From positions 186,001 to 250,000 of the forward strand of contig JAIEUA010000004.1 of assembly GCA_019744815.1 (NCBI GenBank): 64,000 nt of DNA. The letters are read 5' to 3'. The notes beneath the pieces are model-generated. The model was given only the letters and a program-made list of their open reading frames with translations, was not told the origin of the DNA and did no database searches. The DNA is from Phycisphaerales bacterium. Its GTDB lineage: Bacteria; Planctomycetota; Phycisphaerae; Phycisphaerales; UBA1924. Of the stretch, positions 33,944 through 42,593 are shown in pieces. Numbering within the stretch: position 1 is the stretch's first letter; every line of letters starts with the position of its first letter. The position numbers were made by a program, and so were the translations under genes.

Positions 33944-36808
33944 ATGGCCAAAAAACCTGCCAAGCCCGCCGCCAAGCCCGCCAAAGCACCCGCCGACGCT
34001 CCCTTCGACGCGACCGGTGACGGCACCGCTTCAGAAGCCGGCGGCGCGGCCGTCGCCGAAGCTACCAAAGCCAAAGCGCCCGCCAAAGCCGGTGGGGGCC
34101 GCGGCAAGCGCCCCGGTCGCGTCTTCAAGTCCGTCTACAAAGCCGGCAGCGCCAAGGGCAAGAACCTCGTCATCGTCGAATCGCCCGCCAAGGCCAAGAC
34201 CATCAACAAGTACCTCGGCCCCGAGTACGTCGTCCTCGCCTCCGTCGGCCACGTCCGCGATCTGCCCAGCCGCAACCCCAAGGGCATCAAGAGCCCCGTC
34301 CCCGGCGTCGATCTCGAGCACGACTTCAAGCCCACCTACGTCATCAACGAAGACCGCGCCAACGTGATGAGCGATCTCCGCCGCGCCGCCAAAGACGTCT
34401 CCAGCGGCGAAGGCCAGATCTGGTTCGCAACCGACTTGGACCGCGAGGGTGAAGCCATCGCCTGGCACCTCGCGCAGGAACTGGGCATCTCCAGCAAGCA
34501 GGCCAAGCGCGTCATCTTCCCCGCCATCACCAAGGCCGAGATCGCCAAGGCCTTCAGCAACCCGCACCCGATCGACGAGGACCGCGTCAACGCCCAGCAG
34601 GCCCGGCGCATCCTCGACCGCATCGTGGGTTACCAGGTCTCGCCCCTGCTCTGGAAGAAAGTCGCGCGGGGCCTCTCCGCCGGCCGCGTGCAATCCGTCG
34701 CCGTCCGCCTCGTCGTCGAGCGTGAACGCGAGATCCGCGCCTTCATCCCCGACGAGTACTACGAAGTCCGCGCCAACTTCACGCCCAATCTCGCCAAGGC
34801 CGCCGGCCTCGCCACCGACTGGAAGAAACTCCTCGCCAAGCGCGACGAGAAGAACAACCCGCCCACCGTCACCGAGCAATCCCACTGGCTCGAAGAGCAC
34901 GGCTGCCTCCGCGCCGAACTCATCGAAGTCGGCGGCAAGCCCATCGACATCAACGCGCCGAAAGAAGGCGAAACCCGCCCCGCCAACGAAGCCAAGCGCC
35001 TCCTCGACCGCGTGCAGGAAATCGCCCGCCTCGCCGGCGTAAAGAACATCGCGGTCGAAACCACCGAAGACCCGGACGGCAAGGGCCCCGCCAAGTTCGT
35101 CCGCACCATCCGCGGCGACATCGACCCCGCCACCCCCTACACCATCGAGTCCATCGAGACCAAGCGCGTCTCCTCCCGCCCCGCGCCGCCGTTCATCACC
35201 TCCACGCTCCAGCAGGGCGCCAGCAGCCGCCTGGGCTTCGGCGCCCAGCGCACCATGCGTGCCGCCCAGCAGCTCTACGAAGGTGTCGACATCCCCGGCG
35301 AAGGCCCCGTCGGTCTCATCACCTACATGCGTACCGACAGCACCCACCTCTCCGGCGACGCCCTCAACCTCGCCCGCAACTACATCGAGAAGAACTTCGG
35401 CAAGTCCTACCTACCCGAGAAGCCCAACTTCTTCTCCTCGTCCAACAAGGACGCGCAGGAAGCCCACGAGGCCATCCGCCCGACCAACCCCGACCTCTCG
35501 CCCTCGAATCCCAAGATCCGCCGGGCCCTCAGCGACGATCAGTTCCGCCTCTACGAACTCATCTGGCAGCGCTTCGTCGCCTGCCAGATGGTCCCCGCGC
35601 AGTGGGACTCCACCAGCGTCCGCATCTCCGGCGGCATCGACCCCAAGCAAGTCGCCACCTTCCGCGCCTCCGGCCGCGTGCTCGTTTTCGACGGCTTCTA
35701 CAAAGTCACCGGCGTCCCCCGCGGCGGCGAAGAGCTCACGCTCCCCAAGATCGCCGAGAAACAGCCCCTCGCCCCCTTCTCCTCCAGCGTCCTGCAAAAA
35801 TTCACCAGCCCGCCCGCCCGCTACAGCGAAGCCTCGCTCATCAAGATGCTTGAGAGCGAAGGCATCGGCCGCCCCTCCACCTACGCCTCGATCATCAGCG
35901 TCATCCAGGACCGCAAGTACGTCGAGCAGGAGAGCCGCCGCTTCTACGCCACCGACCTCGGCGAAGTCGTCACCGACAAGCTCATCGAAGCCTTCCCGCA
36001 GATCATGGACGTCGGCTACACCCGCGAGATGGAAGCCCTGCTCGACAAGGTTGAGGAAGACCACCTCGACTGGATCGACATGCTCCACAAGTTCTACGGC
36101 CCGTTCCAAAAGAGCCTGAAGAACGCCGAGGACACCCTCGTCCACGCCAAGGCCGAGTCGCAGCCCTCCGACTACACCTGCCCCACCTGCAAGAAGCCCC
36201 TCGTCTACAAGTTCGGAAAGAACGGCCGCTTCCTCTCCTGCTCCGACTACCCCACCTGCTCCTACGCCTCCCCTGTCGACCGCAACGGCAAGCCCCGCCC
36301 CGCCGCCGAGACCGTCAACGTCGCCTGCCACAAGTGCGGCCGCGGCATGACCAAACGCGTCGGCCGCTTCGGCCCCTTCCTCGGTTGCTCCGGCTACGCC
36401 GACAAAGCCAACCCCTGCGACGGCCTGCTCAACCTCGACAAGAAGGGCAAAGTCACCGCCCCCTCACAGCCGCCCCTCGTCACCGACCTCCCCTGCCCCA
36501 TCTGCGAATCCCCGCTCAACCTCAGAAACGGCGTCCGCGGCCCCTGGCTCGGCTGCTCGAGATTCCCCAAATGCCGAGGCCGCGGCAAGTGGGCCGAACT
36601 CGACGAAGCCAAACGCACCGCCCTCGAAAAGCAAATGCAAGCCCACGACAAGGCCAACCCCATCCCCATCGTCAAGACAATGGACGGCGTGGCGTTGACC
36701 GACGCCACCGGCAAGCCGCTGCAGACCGCGAAGCCGGTGGAGCAGCTGTCAGGCGATGGCGGCGGCGAGCAAACGCTCGAAGCCGTGGCGGATGAGATGG
36801 GGGTGTGA
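33944..36808 (+). CDS. topA: DNA topoisomerase I TopA
   Basis: TopA relaxes negative supercoils. The 954-residue protein has an Ala/Lys/Pro-rich leader of about 75 residues, a Toprim domain (VIVESPAKAKTI and DLDREGEAIAWH), the active-site Tyr in GLITYMRTDSTH, and a C-terminal region with three Cys4-type zinc-ribbon repeats starting CPTCKKPLVYK, CHKCGRGM and CPICESPL. Domain order and length match bacterial type IA enzymes. The ATG at 33944 is used; the long open frame upstream is non-coding in character. It follows the zinc-ribbon gene by 205 bases on the same strand. Confidence 0.97.
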   Translation: MAKKPAKPAAKPAKAPADAPFDATGDGTASEAGGAAVAEATKAKAPAKAGGGRGKRPGRVFKSVYKAGSAKGKNLVIVESPAKAKTINKYLGPEYVVLASVGHVRDLPSRNPKGIKSPVPGVDLEHDFKPTYVINEDRANVMSDLRRAAKDVSSGEGQIWFATDLDREGEAIAWHLAQELGISSKQAKRVIFPAITKAEIAKAFSNPHPIDEDRVNAQQARRILDRIVGYQVSPLLWKKVARGLSAGRVQSVAVRLVVEREREIRAFIPDEYYEVRANFTPNLAKAAGLATDWKKLLAKRDEKNNPPTVTEQSHWLEEHGCLRAELIEVGGKPIDINAPKEGETRPANEAKRLLDRVQEIARLAGVKNIAVETTEDPDGKGPAKFVRTIRGDIDPATPYTIESIETKRVSSRPAPPFITSTLQQGASSRLGFGAQRTMRAAQQLYEGVDIPGEGPVGLITYMRTDSTHLSGDALNLARNYIEKNFGKSYLPEKPNFFSSSNKDAQEAHEAIRPTNPDLSPSNPKIRRALSDDQFRLYELIWQRFVACQMVPAQWDSTSVRISGGIDPKQVATFRASGRVLVFDGFYKVTGVPRGGEELTLPKIAEKQPLAPFSSSVLQKFTSPPARYSEASLIKMLESEGIGRPSTYASIISVIQDRKYVEQESRRFYATDLGEVVTDKLIEAFPQIMDVGYTREMEALLDKVEEDHLDWIDMLHKFYGPFQKSLKNAEDTLVHAKAESQPSDYTCPTCKKPLVYKFGKNGRFLSCSDYPTCSYASPVDRNGKPRPAAETVNVACHKCGRGMTKRVGRFGPFLGCSGYADKANPCDGLLNLDKKGKVTAPSQPPLVTDLPCPICESPLNLRNGVRGPWLGCSRFPKCRGRGKWAELDEAKRTALEKQMQAHDKANPIPIVKTMDGVALTDATGKPLQTAKPVEQLSGDGGGEQTLEAVADEMGV

Positions 36809-37228
36809 GTTTGGCGGCACTTCGCGAAGCCGGTGATAGCTGGCGGCAAGAATAACAGAACAATCCTTGCAGCAAGACATCAGAATGGCACGCACGGCCT
36901 CGTCATGGCCGATTCCGGCAACATGGGACGAGCCGTTGGATGGTGCCCAAGCGGGGCAACGCAGACGCCACCGGAATCGTCACGCCGACAGGACTTTCCG
37001 GTAGAATCAAAAACATAATCCCCTTCAGAAGCACTCCACCACTCCAGCAAGCTCGCAGTCGGGATCGACGATAGAGCAGAAAACTGCGGCAGAGATGATC
37101 AACTCGGCAATGTTCAAGCCACGTGTCGCTGCTGGATCAGATATCATTCAGCCCCACAACACTTTCGCTATGGACATGTCGGCGAATCCGTCCTCAAAGC
37201 ACCACCACATACACCTTTAGGAGCGCTC
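36809..37228. other. Gap between topA and the AT-rich PhnD-like gene
   Basis: The 420-base gap has no recognisable gene. Composition changes from high GC to AT-rich from about 37000 onward, which marks the start of the AT-rich segment. A promoter for the PhnD-like gene is expected here, and AGGAG five bases before 37229 is its ribosome site. Confidence 0.4.
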
Positions 37229-37780
37229 GTGAACAGATTGCTTCTCGCAATAACGCTGGCAGCCCTCACCTTCTCCCAACTCGCATCCGCTGCCCAAGCG
37301 ACAGCCGCGTACGGTGATTCCAAGGGCATCAAAGTAGTCTCCTCAAGTTTTGCTGAGGCCGGGGACGTAGATGACAAGACAAGAGATTTTTTCCAGATTT
37401 CGCTGTACAATTATTTGAGCAAAACAGTTAGCGGATTCTCAGAAAAATTCTCATCCATAAAGATACGCTCATTCTCAAGTGCTGATACAGTGGAAGCACT
37501 ATGGCGAACACCCTGCATTGCAATCCTGTCTCCCACCCAGTACATTCACGCGACTTCAGAAGTTCCAAGCCTGGGAGAGCCAATCGGGGTTCTTTGCAAG
37601 GATGGATCTGATTCCGATTTCTACTCGTGCGTGATTGTATCAAAAAGAGTGGATCCACAATCTCGACCCAAAGAAACATCGGACGGCATTGATTCCGTAA
37701 CGTCATCAAAGATATCGCATCTTTATTATGTAAAAAAATTCAATGTCTGGATTGTACGCACAACTAAAGATACTATTTGA
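37229..37780 (+). CDS. PhnD-like periplasmic binding protein, N-terminal part (split at an A7 tract)
   Basis: This 183-residue product has a signal peptide (MNRLLLAITLAALTFSQ...ASA) and the first lobe of a phosphonate/phosphate-type binding protein: a FFQISLYNYLSK helix, then TPCIAILSPTQYI and a FYSCVIVSK strand. Family members bind a small anion outside the membrane and hand it to an ABC permease. The frame ends soon after an A7 tract (37732-37738). Reading on with one A fewer continues directly into NSMSGLYAQL, the family's conserved second-lobe motif, so the original gene is probably the sum of this entry and the next. The region is AT-rich. The GTG start has AGGAG five bases upstream. A sequencing error in A7 cannot be excluded. 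Confidence 0.75.
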   Translation: MNRLLLAITLAALTFSQLASAAQATAAYGDSKGIKVVSSSFAEAGDVDDKTRDFFQISLYNYLSKTVSGFSEKFSSIKIRSFSSADTVEALWRTPCIAILSPTQYIHATSEVPSLGEPIGVLCKDGSDSDFYSCVIVSKRVDPQSRPKETSDGIDSVTSSKISHLYYVKKFNVWIVRTTKDTI

Positions 37781-38579
37781 AGCTGGAGTACTTGAATCAC
37801 CAACTCTTGATGCGTGCACAAAGAAAGGCTGGACCCTTCATCCATGCGATTTTCACTCGCAAGTTCGCGAGGAAGTCGCGAGATCTCCACTAGCAATCGG
37901 CTTTACATATGAACCGAATCTTCCAGCAGGACTATTACCGCTAATGGTTCACGGAAGATTTCCACACGATTTCGTTCTAGTGTCTCCAGAGCTGACTGAG
38001 TACAAGGATGCAATCCGCGCCTTTCTTTTTGACAAGATCGCCACCACAGAAACCTCGGCCTCGCCGCTTTCGCGCGGTCCACTACACGCTTACGCCATCC
38101 GAACCTACTTACCAGTACACGCTGGATCGGTCATGTCAATGCGATCAATCATCAATTCCACCACGAGACCGAATCGTCCGCCTCCGTGGTTTTGGATTTA
38201 CGCATCGTCAACGGCGTTCATTTGCGCGGGGATCAGAATTTCACGATCTGGCGTCGTGTTCGACAAATCGCGTTCGCAATGGCGTAGGAGTGGACATGGA
38301 CTTGCGATCATTTTGACCGCCGCAGGAGACTGCGCACTTCTCTTGGGACTTCTATATTTGGTCGGCAAGCAATTGTCAACCGCTAAATTTGATGATATAA
38401 GTTATCGCCTCACAGAGCAGAATTTTGACCCGGTCTTGGCTGTATGCGCATTTGCACTGAGCCTTGTTCTAGTTCTTTGTCCTTTATGTAGATGGGTTAT
38501 TGACAATGGTCCAACATTTGTAAAATCATTGATCGCCAGAATGCCTAACCAAGACGGGACGTCAAACAAGAAAGCGTGA
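37743..38579 (+). CDS. PhnD-like binding protein, C-terminal part with membrane helices
   Basis: This 278-residue frame overlaps the previous one and lies in a different phase. Starting from the residues before its first Met it reads NSMSGLYAQLKILFEAGV, then SPLAIGFTYEPNL, DFVLVSPELTEYKDAIRAFLF, as expected for the second lobe of a phosphonate-type binding protein. It continues with two or three hydrophobic helices (GLAIILTAAGDCALLLGLLYL and LAVCAFALSLVLVLCPL) that the family does not normally have, suggesting a membrane-anchored sensor or fused protein. Translation alone from its internal ATG would yield an unlikely cytoplasmic half-protein. It is best read as the second half of one frameshifted gene. 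Confidence 0.6.
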   Translation: MSGLYAQLKILFEAGVLESPTLDACTKKGWTLHPCDFHSQVREEVARSPLAIGFTYEPNLPAGLLPLMVHGRFPHDFVLVSPELTEYKDAIRAFLFDKIATTETSASPLSRGPLHAYAIRTYLPVHAGSVMSMRSIINSTTRPNRPPPWFWIYASSTAFICAGIRISRSGVVFDKSRSQWRRSGHGLAIILTAAGDCALLLGLLYLVGKQLSTAKFDDISYRLTEQNFDPVLAVCAFALSLVLVLCPLCRWVIDNGPTFVKSLIARMPNQDGTSNKKA

Positions 38580-38666
38580 GATTAATGTTAACATAGTAGG
38601 TGCTGCAACTCCCTGCCACCACTCGCTTCTTTGATCGGCAGGTGGCCCGATCACGCTTGCGATGTG

Positions 38667-38702
38667 CCACGATCACTCGCTGCTCTGAGCGAGTGATCGT
38701 GG
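38667..38702. repeat. Perfect 15-bp inverted repeat
   Basis: Arms 38667-38681 and 38688-38702 are fully complementary around a six-base GCTCTG loop. It is one of several palindromes in a gene-free gap of about 700 bases. Confidence 0.6.
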
Positions 38703-38753
38703 TCGGACGGGTACTCGCTTCCATCTCGAGCAACGTCGTTTCCCACCCGCAAA

Positions 38754-38787
38754 CACGACCACGGCCTCCGAGCAGGCCGTGGTCGTG
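38754..38787. repeat. Perfect 14-bp inverted repeat
   Basis: Arms 38754-38767 and 38774-38787 are fully complementary around a six-base CCGAGC loop. No T-run follows, so terminator function is uncertain. Confidence 0.6.
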
Positions 38788-38822
38788 GCACACCCGACGG
38801 GCAGTTTGCTCGACCACGGCGT

Positions 38823-38866
38823 GATCGCGGTCGTTCGTGAACCAGCGCTCAAAGCACGATCATCGC
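38823..38866. repeat. Dispersed 44-bp repeat, copy A
   Basis: This segment matches 40597-40640 at 38 of 44 positions. Both copies lie in gene-free gaps flanking the calpain-like gene and each is close to palindromic elements. Confidence 0.6.
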
Positions 38867-38905
38867 CTCCGAGCACGCGAGATTCGTTTCCCGCTGCCTC
38901 GTACT

Positions 38906-38935
38906 CCCCCTCCCAAGGTGGGTGGAGGGAGGGGG
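38906..38935. repeat. GC-rich 9-bp inverted repeat
   Basis: Arms CCCCCTCCC (38906-38914) and GGGAGGGGG (38927-38935) pair around a 12-base loop in the same gap. Confidence 0.45.
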
Positions 38936-39278
38936 CCTGGGGGTGGGTTGGCCTTGAACGCTCGCCGCTCGAACTTTCCACAGCACACAACGCCACCGCT
39001 GTGCGCACAACCCCGTCGTTGCGCCGTCAATTTTCACCCGCAACCCCACCAACCCGTTGAATCACCCCTCGCTCCCATGCGACACTATGGGAAGAAGAAA
39101 GAAGGGGAGCAGCGAAACAGGGAAAGGGGGTGGGGCCGTGCCACAGGTTGAGAGCCGTGACAACTTCATCCCCACCGACCACGAGCGCCGCGTGCTGCTC
39201 GGGCTCCTGCAATCCCCGCAGGAATCCCTCCCCAAACCGTCCACGAAACAACCGAAGGCGAATTGCTATTCTAATGTG

Positions 39279-40424
39279 ATGCGTTCGTGCCGTGCATTCC
39301 TCTGCGTCCATCCGCTCATCGCGGCGGCACTCTCTCTCACGCTTGCGGCCCGCGTCGCACAACCCGCTCCACCGCCGCCCTCGTCTTTTGTCACCACCGT
39401 TCAGAAGCACTTCCCAGCCTGGGACACCGACGCCAGCGGCACGCTCTCCCTGAGCGAAGTCGAAGCCGCGAGCGAGGATCCGAATCGGACGGGCGACGAA
39501 GCCGCCGCACTCGGCGCGGTCCGGCTGGTGTATCGCACGATTCAGGTCGAGCCGCCCGCGCTCGCGGTGCTCGTCGGCGAGGTCCCTTCCAGCATCGAGT
39601 GGGAGAAGGCATTCGCCGAAGCTCGCGCCCGCGTCGAGAACTTGCGGCCACAGATGTGGATGGGTCCGTTGCCCTCGCTCGAACAGATCCGCATGGGCGA
39701 GTTCGGCAACAGCGCCTTCGTCGCCCTCGCCGCGGGCCTGGCCCACAAGAACCCGACGCAGATGAAAGCCAACTTCATCTCACGCGGACAGGGCGTGTAC
39801 CAGGTGATGCTGCCCGATCACCAGATTCAGGTTCCGCCGCTGACCACCGCGCAGATCGCCGGCTCATCGACGCTCGGCACCGAGGGCCTGTGGATGGCAG
39901 TCCTCGAGAAGGCCGTCGACATCGCTTGCAAGAAGGCCGGCGCGACCATCGTCGGCGACGGCACCACGGGTTCGTGCGCCGATGCCGCCGCCGCACTGTT
40001 CAAGGTGTACTTCAACCCGAATTTCCAGGAGAGCATCTTCGCCTCGACCAAGGGGAAAGACATGAAGCCCCTGACCAGCGAGAAGGTCTCCGACAAGGAC
40101 CAGTTCATCTGGACGAACCTCCGCTTCGCCACGGCGCAGGACGCACCGGCGATCGCGATGACCTACGCCGACAACGCCGTGCCGGGGCTGAAGTCCGTCT
40201 CGTGGGTCGTGTCGATCTCGCAAGAGACATCCAAGTACACCGCCCGCTTCTGGGACCCACGCGGCGGCGACTTTACTCCGAACGGCCCGCCCAGCCTCAC
40301 GAACGGCTACGAGATCAAGAAAGGCTATTTCTCGGTGCCCGGCATCTTCATCGCGGGCGTGTTCGATGTCGTCCTATCCCCGCCGGACAAGTGGTTCACG
40401 CCGGGTGAACGCAAACCCAAGTGA
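39279..40424 (+). CDS. Exported calpain-like protein with substituted active site
   Basis: The 381-residue product has a signal peptide, an EF-hand-like loop (DTDASGTLSL near residue 50), then a region resembling the peptidase C2 family common in planctomycetes: GEFGNSAFVALAAGLA, a QGVYQVMLPDHQIQV strand and LWMAVLEKAVDIA. Active members have Gly-Asp-Cys in the first motif; here it reads Gly-Asn-Ser, so the nucleophile Cys is missing. The later segment that should supply His and Asn reads VSWVVSISQETSKYTARFWDPRG, also without those residues. It is therefore probably a catalytically inactive relative that may bind or regulate. The ATG at 39279 is not supported by a ribosome site but gives a clean signal peptide. 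Confidence 0.7.
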   Translation: MRSCRAFLCVHPLIAAALSLTLAARVAQPAPPPPSSFVTTVQKHFPAWDTDASGTLSLSEVEAASEDPNRTGDEAAALGAVRLVYRTIQVEPPALAVLVGEVPSSIEWEKAFAEARARVENLRPQMWMGPLPSLEQIRMGEFGNSAFVALAAGLAHKNPTQMKANFISRGQGVYQVMLPDHQIQVPPLTTAQIAGSSTLGTEGLWMAVLEKAVDIACKKAGATIVGDGTTGSCADAAAALFKVYFNPNFQESIFASTKGKDMKPLTSEKVSDKDQFIWTNLRFATAQDAPAIAMTYADNAVPGLKSVSWVVSISQETSKYTARFWDPRGGDFTPNGPPSLTNGYEIKKGYFSVPGIFIAGVFDVVLSPPDKWFTPGERKPK

Positions 40425-40476
40425 GCCACGCGAGCGGCACGGAAACGTCTCGCACGCGCTCCCACGCCACAATCAA

Positions 40477-40528
40477 CCACGCTCCAATAAACCACGCTCC
40501 AATAAACCACGCTCCAATAAACCACGCC
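40477..40528. repeat. 15-bp tandem repeat, three copies plus a partial
   Basis: The unit CCACGCTCCAATAAA occurs exactly three times (40477-40491, 40492-40506, 40507-40521), followed by CCACGCC. The 15-bp period means three identical pentapeptides if ever translated, but no gene covers it. Confidence 0.8.
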
Positions 40529-40596
40529 TTGAGCGTCTTGCCTCAAAGGCACGACCACCCCCACCGGGCGACGACGACCCGTTGCTCTGGGCGGGC

Positions 40597-40640
40597 GATC
40601 GTATTCGTTCGCGAACCAACGCCCAAAGCACGATCATCGC
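40597..40640. repeat. Dispersed 44-bp repeat, copy B
   Basis: This is 86% identical (38 of 44) to the segment at 38823-38866. It lies in a hairpin-rich context in the gap before the 40890 gene. Confidence 0.6.
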
Positions 40641-40889
40641 AACGCATCCTCACTGGCCGATGCGAGCATGGGTGTGCCTCCATCGATCCGGCTCCCTCAG
40701 ACACGGAGGGCCGCCGGTTTCAACACCACAAACCTGTACCGCACCCCCTCGCCGAACATGCACACGTCTGACCACCGCACAACCCCACGCCCCGTGCTTT
40801 CTCGAACCCAATCTCCCAATTGTCGTAACGCATCGCTCCCCCCGCGCGTATCACCTCTCGGCACCACGACCTCGCCCACAGGAGCCCCC

Positions 40890-41924
40890 ATGCGATACGC
40901 CCACCCCCGCCGCCGCCTTCACCGCTCTCCTCTGCTCGCCTTGACGCTCGCGCCCGTGTTTGCTCACTCCCTCGCCGCGCCGCTCGATCGGGCCATTGTG
41001 CCCGCGACGTCCAAGGTGGCCGTGCATCTCGATGTCGAGGCCCTGGCGCAGTCACAGGTTGGCAAGGCGATCATGGAGCACAAGGCCGCGTTCAATCTCG
41101 AGGGGCTCAATGCTCTGGGCCTTTTCGGCATCGAGCCCTTCCGCGACTTCAAGGACATCACCGTCCTGCTCGCCTCCTCGCCCGAGCAGGCCGTCATCGT
41201 GCTCCGCGCCACGCCCGCGATCGACGCCCTCTGGAACCACCTCAAGACCGAGCCCCACGCCAAGGCCATGAGCGCCGAGGGATACGACCTCCTCAGCTGG
41301 GACGACCAGGGCACCCGCAAGTACGGCATCGTCCGCTCCAAAGCCGAACTCCGCACCGCGTACCTCTGCAACGATTGGGAACCGCTCGTCGCCGCACTGA
41401 AGGTCGCCGACGGCGCATCGCCGGCACAAGCCCCTTCGACCGGCGGGCAGGCCGCGCCCTCCAAGGGTTCCATCCTCTACTTCGACGTCCGCGATCTGCC
41501 CGACTTCCTCCGCAACTCCGACAACGACAACGCCCAGGCCCTCTTCGGCGGCATCCGCTCCGGTGCCATCGACCTCGGCGAGTCCTCCGACCAACTCTCC
41601 GCCGACGCCTCGGCCAACTTCGATTCCGCCCAGGCCGCCACCGACACACAGCAAGTCGCCCAGGGCCTCGCCGCCTTCGGCCGCATGGCGTTCAAGAGCC
41701 AGAACCAGTTCACCACGCTCCAGAACGCGCTGAAGGAACTCAAGATCACCGCGGACGGCAGCCGCATGAACATCTCCCTCAAGTGGCCCGCCGCCGACGC
41801 CGTCGCCGCGATCCAAGAACTGGCCAAGCAGAAGGAGAACGGCGACGACGCGGCCGAGCAGCCCAAGAAGGCCAAAAAGGCGAGCAAGAAAGAGACCGCC
41901 AAGGAATCCAAGAAACCAGCTTGA
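40890..41924 (+). CDS. Exported protein of unknown function upstream of an ECF sigma factor
   Basis: The 344-residue protein has a basic N-terminus and hydrophobic core (LLALTLAPVFAHSLA) that form a signal peptide. The body contains VAVHLDVEALAQSQVGKAI, ALGLFGIEPFRDFKDITVL, and two later helical stretches, and ends with a Lys/Glu/Ala-rich tail. I do not recognise the family, although the ALGLFGIEPFRDFKDITV type of pattern is common in planctomycete exported proteins. The ATG at 40890 has GGAG five bases upstream, which decides the start. It ends 18 bases before the sigma factor gene, so it may be part of its operon and could supply the extracytoplasmic signal. Confidence 0.7.
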   Translation: MRYAHPRRRLHRSPLLALTLAPVFAHSLAAPLDRAIVPATSKVAVHLDVEALAQSQVGKAIMEHKAAFNLEGLNALGLFGIEPFRDFKDITVLLASSPEQAVIVLRATPAIDALWNHLKTEPHAKAMSAEGYDLLSWDDQGTRKYGIVRSKAELRTAYLCNDWEPLVAALKVADGASPAQAPSTGGQAAPSKGSILYFDVRDLPDFLRNSDNDNAQALFGGIRSGAIDLGESSDQLSADASANFDSAQAATDTQQVAQGLAAFGRMAFKSQNQFTTLQNALKELKITADGSRMNISLKWPAADAVAAIQELAKQKENGDDAAEQPKKAKKASKKETAKESKKPA

Positions 41925-41942
41925 GCTGCACGAGCTTCCGCC

Positions 41943-42593
41943 GTGAACCCCATGCCCCCCGATCCATCCGAGGCCACACTGATCGCCCGCGCCCAAGCGG
42001 GCGATCGGCACGCCTTAGGCCAGCTCGCGGCACTCCACGCCGTTCGTCTCTTCACCTTCCTCGCCCGCCGCAGCGGCCAGATCGCGGGCGCTAGGCGCAG
42101 CGTCGACACCGAAGATCTGTGCCAGATCACGCTCTTCCGCGCCTGGATGCACATCGAAACCTACCGGCCCGATCGGGGCGCGTTCTCGACCTGGCTGCTC
42201 ACGATCGCCAACCGCGTTGCCATCACCCAATCTCGCGGCCAGCGCCCGCACGCGTCCATCCCGGACGAGCACAGCGATGCTCGCGCCGCCTCTCCCGCCG
42301 CGGCGCTCGCGAACAACGAATCGAGCGCCAACCTCTGGCAACTCGTCGATCGCGTGCTCGCGCCCGATGCCGCCACCGCTGTCTGGCTCCGCTACGCCGA
42401 GTCACTCGAGATCGCCGACATCGCCAACGTCCTCTCCTGGCCCAGCGTCCGCGTCCGCGTGACACTCCACCGCGCTCGGGCTCAACTCCTCGCCGCACTC
42501 CAGGCCCAAGCCGCGACCAACACCGCCAACTCCCCCACCGCCCAACTCGGCCCCACGCCTCCGATCGGAGCCGCCCATGCGCCCTCATTCTGA
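41943..42593 (+). CDS. ECF-type RNA polymerase sigma factor
   Basis: The 216-residue product has region 2 (DLCQITLFRAWMHIETYRPDRGAFSTWLL, spanning about 60-90) and region 4 (SLEIADIANVLSWPSVRVRVTLHRARAQLL, about 140-170) of extracytoplasmic-function sigma factors, with an Ala/Pro-rich C-terminal tail. The start is GTG at 41943; an ATG 12 bases later is also possible. It overlaps the next gene by 17 bases. The typical ECF partner, a membrane anti-sigma factor, is predicted there. Regulated genes and signal are unknown. Confidence 0.85.
   Translation: MNPMPPDPSEATLIARAQAGDRHALGQLAALHAVRLFTFLARRSGQIAGARRSVDTEDLCQITLFRAWMHIETYRPDRGAFSTWLLTIANRVAITQSRGQRPHASIPDEHSDARAASPAAALANNESSANLWQLVDRVLAPDAATAVWLRYAESLEIADIANVLSWPSVRVRVTLHRARAQLLAALQAQAATNTANSPTAQLGPTPPIGAAHAPSF

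Larger units (their letters stand above)
38580..39278. other. Long palindrome-rich gap before the calpain-like gene
   Basis: About 700 bases without a gene. It contains three strong inverted repeats and one copy of a dispersed 44-bp repeat (entered separately). Open frames here are low-complexity and not protein-like. The expected calpain-like gene promoter must lie in the last 100 bases. Confidence 0.5.
40425..40889. other. Gap with tandem and dispersed repeats
   Basis: This 465-base stretch between the calpain-like gene and the next exported protein holds a 15-bp tandem array and copy B of a 44-bp dispersed repeat, both entered separately. I find no gene. The downstream gene has GGAG five bases before its ATG. 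Confidence 0.5.

Noticed and set aside
40477..40528. Tandem repeat as a CRISPR array
   Set aside because: The 15-bp units are directly adjacent without spacers, so the layout is not a CRISPR array; no cas genes are present.
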